Notes: generated by a model from the sequence alone, not told the origin. Counted from the first letter of the stretch, positions 33,704 to 43,443 are shown. The stretch is 64,000 bases of DNA from Candidatus Pedobacter colombiensis (GCA_029202485.1 CP119313.1:5022001-5086000); one strand, 5' to 3'. Made by a program: numbers and translations.

Positions 33704-34543
33704 TTACATATACTTTTTATACAGATTAAACAAGATCAACTTATCTGCCGGTGTGAGCACCTGGGTAATATCAGTTTGCACAAAATGTATTTTAAATGCC
33801 TCAATCGCTGCAGGCAAATTGCGGGTATCATAACCGATAATCCTCAGTGCCAGCTCCGCATTAAAATCCGCTGGTGGTAGATTTAAAACATCGTCATACC
33901 AAAGCCCAAAGCCCTGCTTTGCCAAAACCTTCCATGGAAAATTCTTTGGATCATTTTTCCTTCCAGGTGCAATATCAGCATGACCTATAAAATTGGCCGT
34001 GGGAATATTATACCGCTTCTTTAAAGCATCAAGAAGGGCAATCAGACTTTTAATCTGGGCATCGCTAAATGGCTGATCAATTCCATTGTTATCAAGCTCT
34101 ATGCCTATAGAAGAAGAATTCAGATCATTTGTATTCCCCCATCTCCCTATACCGGCATGATTAGCCCGCAGGTAATCGTTTACCATTTGCACAACAGCAC
34201 CATCCTTCCCTACAACATAATGCGAGCTGACCTCACTCTTACCTTTTACAATAAATGTATTAATTGTTTGTTGGAGAGAGTTTTGCGCTGTATGATGTAT
34301 GATGACAAAATTAGGCTTACGGATACCGAAATTGATCGATCCTACCCAAGATTGCAGCGCAGGATCAAGGCCGTCAACTTTCTGTCCCGGAGGGGGCACA
34401 GTCTTAATGATTTCAGAAAAAGCTTTGGCCTTATTCTTGTAGATTTTTTCCGTTGCTGCATATTTATTCGTAGAACAAGCAACAAATAAAAATAAAGAAC
34501 CGATTACGAGTCCAATTTTTGTAATTTTATAGTACTGAGCCAT
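33704..34543 (-). CDS. N-acetylmuramoyl-L-alanine amidase (amidase_2), lipoprotein
   Basis: A 279-residue predicted lipoprotein (lipobox VACS, Cys23). The amidase_2/PGRP-like zinc domain has His83/His84 in IIHHTAQ and His188 with Asp198 in GHADIAPGRKNDP. These match the metal ligands of AmiD/AmpD. It cleaves the lactyl-amide bond between muramic acid and stem peptide, probably at the outer membrane as in AmiD. The C-terminal part (about 215-279) is similar in position to the peptidoglycan-binding tail of AmiD. The gene is alone, convergent with glnS. Confidence 0.88.
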   Translation of the reverse strand: MAQYYKITKIGLVIGSLFLFVACSTNKYAATEKIYKNKAKAFSEIIKTVPPPGQKVDGLDPALQSWVGSINFGIRKPNFVIIHHTAQNSLQQTINTFIVKGKSEVSSHYVVGKDGAVVQMVNDYLRANHAGIGRWGNTNDLNSSSIGIELDNNGIDQPFSDAQIKSLIALLDALKKRYNIPTANFIGHADIAPGRKNDPKNFPWKVLAKQGFGLWYDDVLNLPPADFNAELALRIIGYDTRNLPAAIEAFKIHFVQTDITQVLTPADKLILFNLYKKYM

Positions 34544-34736
34544 ATTGAGGGGATAGAAGATGTGAAATTACTATTTTTTACTATTTTAGCTGCAAATAAT
34601 TCGAGATATGAATCTCATGCTGCCTTGGCGGCCTCGTAACTTATTAAAAACTAACTGATATACGAACCAAACATGATTAAAATAATTATTTAATCATCAA
34701 AGGCTCCATCTGACAATTGAAAATAAATACATATAG

Positions 34737-36419
34737 ATGAAACACATTAGCAAAGCAACTGTTTTTATTGCTGGATGCTCAATCATTATGGGAATCTCAT
34801 CATGTTCTGGCCCTCAGGGAAATACCAACCAAAAAGCAATGAAACATTCTTCAGCAGAAGACAGCTTGCAGAAATATGTAAATGAACGCCTGGCCATTTA
34901 CGAAAAAGTTAAGCTAACAACCAATATCAATGAGCTCTCTGTTAATGATCGGAAAATATTGCCATTAATGATACAGGCCGCTCAGATTATGGATGACCTG
35001 TTTTGGAGACAGGCTTATCCACAGCGCGATAGCCTGTTAAATACCATTAAAGACGAAAAAGCGAAGGAATTCGTTATGATTAATTATGGCCCGTGGGATA
35101 GATTAAATGGAGACAAACCATTTATTTTGGGCATTGGCCCAAAACCGGATGCAGCAACCTTTTATCCTGCCGGCATGACGAAAGAAGACCTTAAAAATTC
35201 TGATGTAAAAGATAAGTACGGCCAATACTCTGTTATAGAAAAAGACAAAACCGGCAAACTCATATCAGTGCCTTATCATGTTTTATATGCCACAGAATTA
35301 CAAAAAGCAGCCAGTTTATTGAAACAAGCTGCTTTGCTTGCCGATGATACCGGTTTAAAGAAATACCTCAACTTACGTGCCGATGCCTTGGTTACGGATA
35401 ACTTTACTGCCAGTGATTATGCATGGCTGGACATGAAGACAAATACCCTCGACCTGATCATTGGCCCAATTGAGAACTACGAAGACAAATTATTCAATGC
35501 CCGGGCTTCTTATGAGGCATACGTACTGGTAAAGGATAAAGTATGGAGCAAAAAACTGGCAAAATATGTAAGCATGTTGCCTGAGTTACAAAAAGGACTT
35601 CCTGTTGATGCGAAATACAAAACTGAAAAGCCGGGAACAGATTCTGAGCTAAATGCCTATGATGTGGTATATTATGCAGGTGATTGCAATGCCGGCTCTA
35701 AGACAATAGCTGTTAACCTTCCAAATGATGAAGTGATCCAACAAAAAAAGGGAACCAGACGCTCCCAGTTAAAAAATGCCATGAAAGCCAAGTTTGATAA
35801 AATTCTTGTGCCTATTGCCAAGGAACTGATAGATAAGGATCAGCTTCAATACATAAACTTTGATGCTTTCTTTGCCAATGTGATGTTTCACGAGGTGGCG
35901 CACGGACTAGGTATAAAAAATACCATAACCGGCAAAGGATTTGTCAAGGAGGCTCTGCAAGAGCAATTCTCCTGGCTTGAAGAAGGTAAGGCCGATGTTT
36001 TAGGCCTTTACATGGTAACTGGGTTGCTTAAAAAGGGTGAGCTTGAAGGAGATATTAAGCAATTTTATACGACCTACATGGCCGGCATTCTACGCTCAGT
36101 GAGGTTTGGGGCTGCAAGCGCTCATGGAAAGGCAAATATGCAATGCTTTAATTTCTTTAAAGATAATGGCGCATTTATCAGAAATGATAATGGCACCTAC
36201 AAGGTGGATTTTGTTAAGTTCGAAGATGCGATGAACAAATTGAGCAGGTTAATTATTACGCTACAGGGCAATGGAGATAAGGCTGCCGTTGAAAAAACAC
36301 AACGCGAAAAAGCTGTGATCAGTCCGGAGTTACAATCTGACCTTGATAGGCTAACGAAAAAGGGAATTCCTGTCGATGTTATTTTCGAACAGGGAGTAGA
36401 TGTTTTAGGCGTTAAGTAG
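34737..36419 (+). CDS. Peptidase M49-like lipoprotein
   Basis: A 560-residue predicted lipoprotein (lipobox ISSC near residue 23). The zinc site is H385-E386-V-A-H389, with a second motif EEGKAD starting at Glu415. The second motif and size fit family M49 (dipeptidyl peptidase III), but classic DPP III has the longer HEXXGH, and here the motif is the normal HEXXH. It may therefore be a distinct M49-like clade in Bacteroidota. It would sit on the periplasmic or outer face and cleave peptides. The stop overlaps the convergent response-regulator gene by eight bases. Confidence 0.72.
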   Translation: MKHISKATVFIAGCSIIMGISSCSGPQGNTNQKAMKHSSAEDSLQKYVNERLAIYEKVKLTTNINELSVNDRKILPLMIQAAQIMDDLFWRQAYPQRDSLLNTIKDEKAKEFVMINYGPWDRLNGDKPFILGIGPKPDAATFYPAGMTKEDLKNSDVKDKYGQYSVIEKDKTGKLISVPYHVLYATELQKAASLLKQAALLADDTGLKKYLNLRADALVTDNFTASDYAWLDMKTNTLDLIIGPIENYEDKLFNARASYEAYVLVKDKVWSKKLAKYVSMLPELQKGLPVDAKYKTEKPGTDSELNAYDVVYYAGDCNAGSKTIAVNLPNDEVIQQKKGTRRSQLKNAMKAKFDKILVPIAKELIDKDQLQYINFDAFFANVMFHEVAHGLGIKNTITGKGFVKEALQEQFSWLEEGKADVLGLYMVTGLLKKGELEGDIKQFYTTYMAGILRSVRFGAASAHGKANMQCFNFFKDNGAFIRNDNGTYKVDFVKFEDAMNKLSRLIITLQGNGDKAAVEKTQREKAVISPELQSDLDRLTKKGIPVDVIFEQGVDVLGVK

Positions 36420-36774
36420 CCAAATGTTTATTAATGATTTCTTCAAGCTCTTCGATATCGAAGGGCTTGGATAAATACCCATCTGCCCCTGCCTGATTTG
36501 CCAGCGATTTTACATCATTGTTGGCGGAAAAATAGATCACCGGAATATTCTTCAATATGTCATGAGCCTTTAATGCTCTTGTAGCATCTATACCCCCTAC
36601 ATCAGGCAGCCAGTTATCCATAAAGATGATATCCGGAGTATAAGCCAGTACCTGATCTATAATGTTATTGGATGTGGAAGATGTTTTAATATCATAACCC
36701 GCATCCTCCAGGATAATAGTGCATAACTCTAAAATGTCAATATTATCGTCAAATACGAATACCTTCTTGTTCAT
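36412..36774 (-). CDS. Single-domain response regulator (CheY-like)
   Basis: A 120-residue receiver domain and nothing more. Acidic Asp9/Asp10, phospho-acceptor Asp53 (IIFMDNWLP), a Ser in the switch position and Lys in SKPFD are present. With no output domain it must act by protein contact or phosphotransfer. It is the last gene of the six-gene signalling island (36412-43321), starting 21 bases after the CheB-like gene stop. The 3' end overlaps the M49-like gene by eight bases. Confidence 0.88.
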   Translation of the reverse strand: MNKKVFVFDDNIDILELCTIILEDAGYDIKTSSTSNNIIDQVLAYTPDIIFMDNWLPDVGGIDATRALKAHDILKNIPVIYFSANNDVKSLANQAGADGYLSKPFDIEELEEIINKHLAT

Positions 36775-36795
36775 AGTCCGTTTATGATGTAGAGC

Positions 36796-37377
36796 TTAAG
36801 ATAGCAAATTTATAAATTCTGCCATATCTTCAATCATAAGTGCCTGATCAATTTCTACATTAAGTTGCGCCTGAGCAGGCATGTATGCTACCTGAGCAGA
36901 ATCCGGATGTTGAATTAATGCTTTGCCGCCCCAATATTTTACACTTTTTAATCCATTTACCCCATCAGAATTTGAGCCCGAAAGCAAAAGACAGGCAAGC
37001 TTTGTTTTATAAACTTCAGCTGCAGTTTGAAATGTAACATCTATTGCTGGTCTTGAATAATTTATCTTTTCCGAGTAATCCAAAGAAAAGGTTTCGTCCT
37101 GTTCAATTAGCAAATGATAGTCTGAGGGCGCAATATAAACCGTTCCAGCCTTTATTTCTTCTTTCTCATCTACTTCCTTAACGATAAGTTCCGTGCGCGT
37201 AGAAAGCAGCGCAGGTAATAAAGAATCGACCCCATGCTTTCTATGTACTACAATGATAATTGGAAACGAGATATCAATCTTCACATCCGGGAGCACTTTA
37301 AGCAATACCTCGAGGCTACCGGCCGAGCCCCCAATGATCAATGCTTTACATTTCTTCATCATCCGACCTTTCTCCAT
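36796..37377 (-). CDS. cheB: CheB-like protein-glutamate methylesterase domain
   Basis: A 193-residue protein that is only the methylesterase domain of CheB. The catalytic triad is Ser18 (GGSAGS), His45 (VVHRKH) and Asp138 (SGSNSDG). There is no N-terminal receiver, which normally controls the activity. It overlaps the CheR-like gene by 19 bases with the first ATG; the ATGs at 37362 and 37359 would nearly remove the overlap and start just before KKCKALIIGG. In chemotaxis CheB removes methyl groups from receptors, but no receptor gene is near. Confidence 0.85.
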   Translation of the reverse strand: MEKGRMMKKCKALIIGGSAGSLEVLLKVLPDVKIDISFPIIIVVHRKHGVDSLLPALLSTRTELIVKEVDEKEEIKAGTVYIAPSDYHLLIEQDETFSLDYSEKINYSRPAIDVTFQTAAEVYKTKLACLLLSGSNSDGVNGLKSVKYWGGKALIQHPDSAQVAYMPAQAQLNVEIDQALMIEDMAEFINLLS

Positions 37378-38180
37378 ATTTTTTCTCCTGGTAACCGCTT
37401 ATACCTGTTGGAAATTCTCGAAAAATCAACTGTTTCTTTTGATCCTAATGCCAGATACCCCAGCTCATCCAGGCTACTGTCGAACAAATCGAGCACATTA
37501 TGTTGCAAATCCCTATCAAAATAAATCAACACATTTCTACAGAGAATCAGCTGAAATTCATTAAACGAATGATCGGAGACAAGATTATGGGTAGAAAAAA
37601 TGATCTTACACTTCAGTTCATCATTAAACTTTGCCAATGAATAACTAGCTGTATAGTAACTGGAAAACTCTTTAATACCCCCAGATAGAATGTAGTTTTC
37701 AGAATATTGCTTCATTTGACTCAAAGCAAACATACTTTGGCCCGCTCTTTCCAATACAGAAGGATTAAGGTCGGTCGCATAAATCAGTGACTTATGTAAC
37801 AAATTCAATTCCTTTAAAATAATAGAAATGGAGTAAGCTTCTTCTCCTGTGGAGCAGCCGGCAACCCACACCCGGATAAAAGGGTAAGTGCCAAGCTTTG
37901 GCAATACTTCCTCCCTTAATTTCCTGAAGAAAGATGGATCTCTAAACATCTCGGTTACATTCACCGTAATCTGCTCAACAAACCTTTTAAAATAGATCTG
38001 ATCATTCAAAATCCTATACCTAAACTCTGCGAAACTTAAATTTCTATCCAATGCATAAATTCTGGAGATACGTCTTTTTAAAGAGGCCTTTGAGTAACCG
38101 GTAAAATCGTAGCCATACTGTTCCAAAAGGTCAGAAAGCAATATTTCTACATGTTCATCGGTAATTACAGATAAGTCCAA
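37359..38180 (-). CDS. cheR: CheR-like protein-glutamate methyltransferase
   Basis: A 273-residue CheR with the helical N-terminal domain (about 1-75) and the SAM-binding methyltransferase domain. VTEMFRDPSFF (75-85) and AGCSTGEEAYS (107-117, SAM motif) are diagnostic, and LCRNVLIYFD is near residue 226. It would methylate glutamates of a receptor or of a sensor coiled coil. It lies between the response regulator and the CheB domain gene in the signalling island; no MCP, CheA or CheW is present. Start ATG at 38180 is 3 bases after the response regulator stop. Confidence 0.9.
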   Translation of the reverse strand: MDLSVITDEHVEILLSDLLEQYGYDFTGYSKASLKRRISRIYALDRNLSFAEFRYRILNDQIYFKRFVEQITVNVTEMFRDPSFFRKLREEVLPKLGTYPFIRVWVAGCSTGEEAYSISIILKELNLLHKSLIYATDLNPSVLERAGQSMFALSQMKQYSENYILSGGIKEFSSYYTASYSLAKFNDELKCKIIFSTHNLVSDHSFNEFQLILCRNVLIYFDRDLQHNVLDLFDSSLDELGYLALGSKETVDFSRISNRYKRLPGEKIWRKVG

Positions 38181-38183
38181 GCG

Positions 38184-38561
38184 TTATTCTATTAAAACGT
38201 AAAGGTTCAGCAATCTAATTAATTCATTAACATCAATTGGTTTGGAAATATAGCCAACAGCACCTGCACTTAAACAACGCTCCCTATCCCCAAGCATTGC
38301 CTGCGCCGTGACTGCAATTACAGGTACCCCTCTGAGTTCGGGATTCTTTTTCATCATCGCCATTGCTTCATATCCGTCCAAACCGGGCATCATCATGTCC
38401 ATTAATACCACCCCAATATCGCTATCATTCATAAGAATTTCAAGCCCTTCCTCTGCACCTGTTGCAGACAAGCACTGATAACCTTTTGCTTTTAACACCG
38501 CTGTTAAAGCAAAAATATTCCGGTTATCATCATCTATTATTAATACTTTATTATCTGCCAT
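38184..38561 (-). CDS. Single-domain response regulator (CheY-like)
   Basis: A 125-residue receiver domain. Asp10-12, phospho-acceptor Asp55 (LMDMMMPG), Thr in VTAQAM and Lys in SKPID are present. It is very similar in sequence style to receiver 3 of the hybrid kinase next door (both have VVLMDMMMP and SKP(I/V)D), pointing to a shared ancestor or duplication. It starts 25 bases after the hybrid kinase stop and three bases before cheR, so it is part of the same operon. Confidence 0.9.
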   Translation of the reverse strand: MADNKVLIIDDDNRNIFALTAVLKAKGYQCLSATGAEEGLEILMNDSDIGVVLMDMMMPGLDGYEAMAMMKKNPELRGVPVIAVTAQAMLGDRERCLSAGAVGYISKPIDVNELIRLLNLYVLIE

Positions 38562-38586
38562 ATATCTAAAAACATGTCAATTATGA

Positions 38587-41500
38587 CTACACCTTGTTGT
38601 AAAGCCACACCCTTAATAATGAAATCAATTGATCAATATCCACCGGCTTTGAAATATAGTCCGATGCCCCTGCAGCTATACATTTTTCCCGGTCACCCAT
38701 CATAGCTTTTGCAGTAACAGCTAAAACCGGCAATTGTTTGTATGCTTGAATCTTTCTAATTTCCCTTGTCGTCTCATATCCGTCCATCTCAGGCATCATC
38801 ATGTCCATCAGCACCACATCCACTAATGGATTTTCTTTAAGCATTTGTAGCGCTTCTTTTCCGTCGGTAGCTGCAAGAACTTTCATTTTATGTTGTTCCA
38901 ACGCCTTTGTTAAGGAGAATATGTTCCTGACATCATCATCAGCAATCAACACTGTTTTATTGTTCAAGACTTCATATAGCCCCCCCAGGTTTTCGGAAGG
39001 TGTTTTTTTATGCTTCCCATCAAGCTCTTTTTCCTCCACCAGATGAAGAAAAAGCCCTGCCTCATCTAAAATACGCTGATAAGAATGCGCCGTTTTCACC
39101 ACTATCGAATCCGCGTATTGCTTAATGCGATTTTCTTCCCCTTTGGACAAATTTTTTCCTGTAAATATGATGATCGGCAAATTTTCCAGACCGCGACTTT
39201 TTTTAATTGTGTCTAAGGTTTCATAGGCATTCTTATCGGGAATTCCCATATCCAGGATCACGCAATCCACTTCATTCTTATTCAGTGCCCCAATACTATC
39301 AGTTACATTACTGGCTACCTCAGTCTGTATACTATAATTGCTCAGGAAATAACTTAGTGCCTCCGCATGTTGTTTATTTTCTTCAACAATTAACACCTTC
39401 TTAGGGTGCCGACTCAGCGCATCTTCTAGTTTCTGAAAAATCTGCTTCATCTGCTCCAAAGCAACCGGCTTATTGATAAAGTCTACAGCTCCCTTTAATA
39501 AACTTTCTTTCTTAACTTCAAGAGAAGACATGATATGAACAGGTATAGGCTTGGTGGCAGGATTGGCTTTCAACTCTTCCATTACCTGCCAGCCATCCTT
39601 TATCGGCAGCTGTATATCCAGCAATATGGCTAGGGGTTGATAGAGATTCGCCAATTCGATCCCCATATCGCCACGAACGGCAACAATACCCTTGTAATTT
39701 CTTTTCCGGGTAAATTTTAACAGGGTTTTAGCAAAATTAGTATCATCTTCGATAATTAGGATTACCCTGTCTCCCGGTTGAATATTATGTCTATCATCTT
39801 CTATTTCCTGAGGGATAAGATCAACTGTAAAACGTTCAGCAATCACAGGCTCAATCCGTTCCATATAAATAGGCGGAGCCACAGCAGCATCCTCGGACAA
39901 ATCCTCTTCTATATGCTCTTTACGAATCAGTGGTAAAGAGAAAGTAAATTCACTGCCAACATTTTCTTTACTGGCCAACTCTATTTTTCCACCTAAAAGC
40001 TTAGCCAATTCTCTACTTATAGATAAGCCCAATCCCGTTCCACCAAATTTGCGGCGGGTAGAGCCATCTGCCTGATGAAAGGCTTCAAAAACCAATCCTT
40101 GCTTACTTGCCGGGATCCCGATTCCTGTATCTGTAACCTTAAACAGAATGTTATCGCCCTGCTCATCATTGTTAACCTTTAAAACAACCCGGCCTGCGGC
40201 CGTAAATTTAATGGCGTTAGATAGTAAATTCTTCAATATCTGCTCCAACCTCATCTTATCCGTATTGATGGTGGTCAAGGTGTCATCAATATCAATAACA
40301 AATTCCAGTTGTTTATCCTTTGCTACCGGATTAAATAGCGCACGCATATCAGTTGCCACCTCCTGAATATTGACATCTCCAAATTCAAGCTTCATTTTAC
40401 CGGCTTCAATTTTAGAAAGATCAAGGATTTCATCAATCAGGCCAAGTAAGCCCTGTCCAGAACTTTGTATCACTTCTGCATATTCGATATACTCTTCATC
40501 TAAATCCTTATTCTCAGACATCAGCTTCGACAGCAATAAAATAGAATTTAAAGGTGTACGCAGCTCATGAGACATATTGGCAAGAAATTCTGATTTATAT
40601 TTGGTGCTCTGCTCCAATTGTTCTGCCTTATGCTGTATATCCAAATTCCGCTCCTGAATAAGCTTATTTTTTTCCTCAAGCAAATTGGTTCGCTCTTCCA
40701 GCTCCTGGTTGCTTTGCAAAAGCTCTTCCTGCTGTACCCTTAATTCTTCTTCGGAAGTTTGGATTCTCTGCGTTTGAGCCTCCAATTCAGCATTTAAGCC
40801 TTCCAACTCTCTGTGCTGCGCCTGAAGCTCCTCAGCCTGTGCCTGTGTTTCCTCCAGAAATTCCTGTAGTTTTTTGCGATTTTGAGAGACAGTGATGGCA
40901 ATCCCAATATTATGTGAAATGCTATTAAAAAAATCCAACTGTAACGGAGTATAAATCTGCAAAGAGCCAAACTCCATTGCTCCGATCACTTCACTTTCCC
41001 TAAAAATAGGTATTGCAATTACATTGCGTGGCCGTGTAGTTCCAATTGCAAAGCTAATTGTTAACTCACTATCAGGAATATCATTGATCAATAGTTGCTT
41101 ACCCGATTGAACAGCCTGCCCCACAACTCCCTCCCCAAGAAGAAGATTTCTACGCTTATAATCTTCCATTAGCGAATAACTACCCACCAGGCGTAAAGAC
41201 TTATCTTCTTCAACCAGGTAAAGTGCAGCCACCTGGCTATGTGTGCGCTCAACAATTTCCTCTACAATGTCGTTTGACAGTTGCTTAACACTTTTTTCTC
41301 CCACCATTTTATCGTTCAGCGCAGCGATTCCGGATTGCAGCCATTCTTTATCTGCCAATAAAGAAAAAGAGTACTGCAAGGATTCGGCCATTGCGTTTAA
41401 AGATCCTGCCAAACTACCCAAACCGTCCTTTTCTTCTTCATCAAGTCGCATCTGGTAGTCTCCATTTGAAATCCTATTGGCAATCCCCTGAATAACAGTT

Positions 41501-42180
41501 ATCCTGTTATCTATTTCTTCATTTTTATGCTGTAACTCTTCTTGTAGTCTTACCCTCGTATTAAAATCAAGCGAAACCTTCCTGTAAAAAAATATTGTAA
41601 TTAAAATGGCCAGAAAAGCAGCAAACAAAATCAATGAAGGTGTAATATTTGCCAGTTTATTTAAACTAGCCGTCCGCAAATTCAGAACCCTACGCTCCTC
41701 CTCCTCCATCATCTTTATCAGATCCCTTGCTCCATCCATGTAAGCTTTCCCACTGATCAGCTCAGCAACACTTACAAAACCACCACGACTTTTTATATCA
41801 ACGGTATGTTCTAATATCTCCAGCCTTCCCTGGATCATCGCATTTAACTTTTTTACATTCCTTTGCTGTAAGGGATTGCCTTCAGTTTCTACAGCAATTT
41901 TATCTAACAATCCTAAAGCAACTTCCTTCGCGCCTTGATAAGGTTCTAAAAAATCTTTTCTCCCTGTCAATAAATAGCCCCGTTGTCCTGATTCAGCATC
42001 TTTTAAGGTGGACATAATATCCTCCAGCTTAAACATAACACTATTACTTTCGGAAACCATCTCAGCACTTTTAATCAGGCCTCTTATACTGAGAAAAGAA
42101 GCTAAAGAAGTTATAAAAAGGATCAACAATGACAATCCCAGACCAATCCGCAGATTATTTTTGATGGTTTTCTTACTCAT
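38587..42180 (-). CDS. Hybrid sensor histidine kinase with CHASE3, HAMP, GAF and three receivers
   Basis: A 1197-residue hybrid kinase. The order is TM1 (about 13-33), CHASE3-like periplasmic domain (about 40-180), TM2 (about 180-200), HAMP (about 215-270), GAF (about 285-430), a long Gln/Glu-rich coiled coil (about 430-525), HisKA with His538 (SHELRTPLN), HATPase (about 640-765) and three receivers with Asp855, Asp977 and Asp1126. Receiver 2 has ILDMGIP and weaker acidic residues, so it may not be phosphorylated. This is the hub of the island. It is followed 25 bases later by the CheY-like gene. The ligand is unknown. Confidence 0.9.
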   Translation of the reverse strand: MSKKTIKNNLRIGLGLSLLILFITSLASFLSIRGLIKSAEMVSESNSVMFKLEDIMSTLKDAESGQRGYLLTGRKDFLEPYQGAKEVALGLLDKIAVETEGNPLQQRNVKKLNAMIQGRLEILEHTVDIKSRGGFVSVAELISGKAYMDGARDLIKMMEEEERRVLNLRTASLNKLANITPSLILFAAFLAILITIFFYRKVSLDFNTRVRLQEELQHKNEEIDNRITVIQGIANRISNGDYQMRLDEEEKDGLGSLAGSLNAMAESLQYSFSLLADKEWLQSGIAALNDKMVGEKSVKQLSNDIVEEIVERTHSQVAALYLVEEDKSLRLVGSYSLMEDYKRRNLLLGEGVVGQAVQSGKQLLINDIPDSELTISFAIGTTRPRNVIAIPIFRESEVIGAMEFGSLQIYTPLQLDFFNSISHNIGIAITVSQNRKKLQEFLEETQAQAEELQAQHRELEGLNAELEAQTQRIQTSEEELRVQQEELLQSNQELEERTNLLEEKNKLIQERNLDIQHKAEQLEQSTKYKSEFLANMSHELRTPLNSILLLSKLMSENKDLDEEYIEYAEVIQSSGQGLLGLIDEILDLSKIEAGKMKLEFGDVNIQEVATDMRALFNPVAKDKQLEFVIDIDDTLTTINTDKMRLEQILKNLLSNAIKFTAAGRVVLKVNNDEQGDNILFKVTDTGIGIPASKQGLVFEAFHQADGSTRRKFGGTGLGLSISRELAKLLGGKIELASKENVGSEFTFSLPLIRKEHIEEDLSEDAAVAPPIYMERIEPVIAERFTVDLIPQEIEDDRHNIQPGDRVILIIEDDTNFAKTLLKFTRKRNYKGIVAVRGDMGIELANLYQPLAILLDIQLPIKDGWQVMEELKANPATKPIPVHIMSSLEVKKESLLKGAVDFINKPVALEQMKQIFQKLEDALSRHPKKVLIVEENKQHAEALSYFLSNYSIQTEVASNVTDSIGALNKNEVDCVILDMGIPDKNAYETLDTIKKSRGLENLPIIIFTGKNLSKGEENRIKQYADSIVVKTAHSYQRILDEAGLFLHLVEEKELDGKHKKTPSENLGGLYEVLNNKTVLIADDDVRNIFSLTKALEQHKMKVLAATDGKEALQMLKENPLVDVVLMDMMMPEMDGYETTREIRKIQAYKQLPVLAVTAKAMMGDREKCIAAGASDYISKPVDIDQLISLLRVWLYNKV

Positions 42181-42196
42181 ACGACTTATTATTATG

Positions 42197-43321
42197 TTAC
42201 TCCGTTTCAGGAATGGCCATTAAAGGCAAGGTAAAATAAAATTCCGACCCTTCACCTAATTTACTTTTTACGCCAACTTCACCACCATGTCTGTTGATAA
42301 TTTCTGCAGAAATATATAGCCCTATTCCTAATCCTTGAAAATGAATAGCTGTTTCTTCAACCCTATAAAATTTCTCAAATACGTTTTTTTGTAGCTCCGG
42401 GGCAATGCCTATTCCAAAATCCCGAACACCAACATATAATTGATCGGCTGTTGTTTCGACTTTCACCTCTATTTTGTTTGTTCCCGGCGAGTATTTAATT
42501 GCATTGGTTAAAAAATTAACGATCACCTGCTCAATCCGCATCTCATCAGCATAAATTTCTTTAGGAACATTCCCTTTTCTGCTGATTTTAAACTCAGGAT
42601 TAGCCTGATGGATAACCTCTATAACAGAATCAAGTAGCGCATCAAATTCAAAATACTTTTTATTGAATTTTAATTTGCCACTCTCTATTTTAGAAATATC
42701 CAAAAGATCTGCAATTAACTCATTCAGCTTTTCCAACTGAACCTGAGCTTTAGCCAGATGCTTTTTTACAGTAGGAATATCACCTTTATCTACACTGCGA
42801 GCTAACAGCTGTACATACCCTTTTACACTTGTTAGGGGGGTTTTTAGCTCATGGCTTGCTATACTAATGAATTCGTCTTTTTTTCGCTCTGCTCTTTTCC
42901 TGAACTCGATCTCATCCAACAAAGCCTTTTGGATTTCGATTAACTTACGGCTTTGTTCATAAATACGATAAAATGTTTTCACCTTTAACAGCAAAATATC
43001 CATATCTACCGGCTTCGTGATATAATCCAGCCCACCTGAAGAATATCCCTTGGCAATAAACTTAAGTTCTGTATTTGCTGCGGACAAAAAGATGATTGCC
43101 GTTTCTTTAGCTCTACTATAACCAGAAATGGCTTCTGCTACTTCAAATCCATCCATTCCTGGCATCTGAACGTCCAGTATTATCAATACATACTCGTTTT
43201 TAAGTACTTTTTTTAAGGCCTCTTCACCGGATGATGCAGTATCAACCTCAAAATTATGTCTCTCCAGAACTCTTTTTAAAGAAATCAAATTCTCGGAGGT
43301 ATCATCTACAATTAATATCAT
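42197..43321 (-). CDS. Response regulator-histidine kinase fusion
   Basis: A 374-residue soluble protein with an N-terminal receiver (Asp50 in LIILDVQMPG), a short coiled-coil linker (about 118-150), HisKA with His157 (SHELKTPLTS) and HATPase (N box, G boxes FGIGIAPE and GLGIGLYIS). A receiver in front of a kinase lets one phosphorelay control another. It has no TM segment. It begins the island and lies 16 bases before the hybrid kinase. The region upstream (43322-43443) is A/T-rich with short inverted repeats and no strong promoter match. Confidence 0.9.
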   Translation of the reverse strand: MILIVDDTSENLISLKRVLERHNFEVDTASSGEEALKKVLKNEYVLIILDVQMPGMDGFEVAEAISGYSRAKETAIIFLSAANTELKFIAKGYSSGGLDYITKPVDMDILLLKVKTFYRIYEQSRKLIEIQKALLDEIEFRKRAERKKDEFISIASHELKTPLTSVKGYVQLLARSVDKGDIPTVKKHLAKAQVQLEKLNELIADLLDISKIESGKLKFNKKYFEFDALLDSVIEVIHQANPEFKISRKGNVPKEIYADEMRIEQVIVNFLTNAIKYSPGTNKIEVKVETTADQLYVGVRDFGIGIAPELQKNVFEKFYRVEETAIHFQGLGIGLYISAEIINRHGGEVGVKSKLGEGSEFYFTLPLMAIPETE

Positions 43322-43396
43322 TATTAAAAATAAATAAGGCTTTTAAATGTTTTGGGTACAGTAAAGGCGTTAGTTTTGCATTAAAGTTATATAAAC

Positions 43397-43418
43397 TTTA
43401 TAAGTTTAAGCTTATAAA
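43397..43418. repeat. Short A/T-rich inverted repeat before the signalling island
   Basis: TTTATAAG (43397-43404) and CTTATAAA (43411-43418) form an 8-bp stem with a 6-base loop. It may be a weak terminator for the metallopeptidase gene or a protein site. Poorly supported functionally. Confidence 0.35.
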
Positions 43419-43443
43419 CAATCATTTAATTGCAAAAAAGAAA

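Noticed and set aside
36796..38180. Flagellar or MCP-based chemotaxis operon
   Set aside because: No receptor, CheA, CheW or flagellar gene is in the window; only CheB- and CheR-like genes with phosphorelay proteins.
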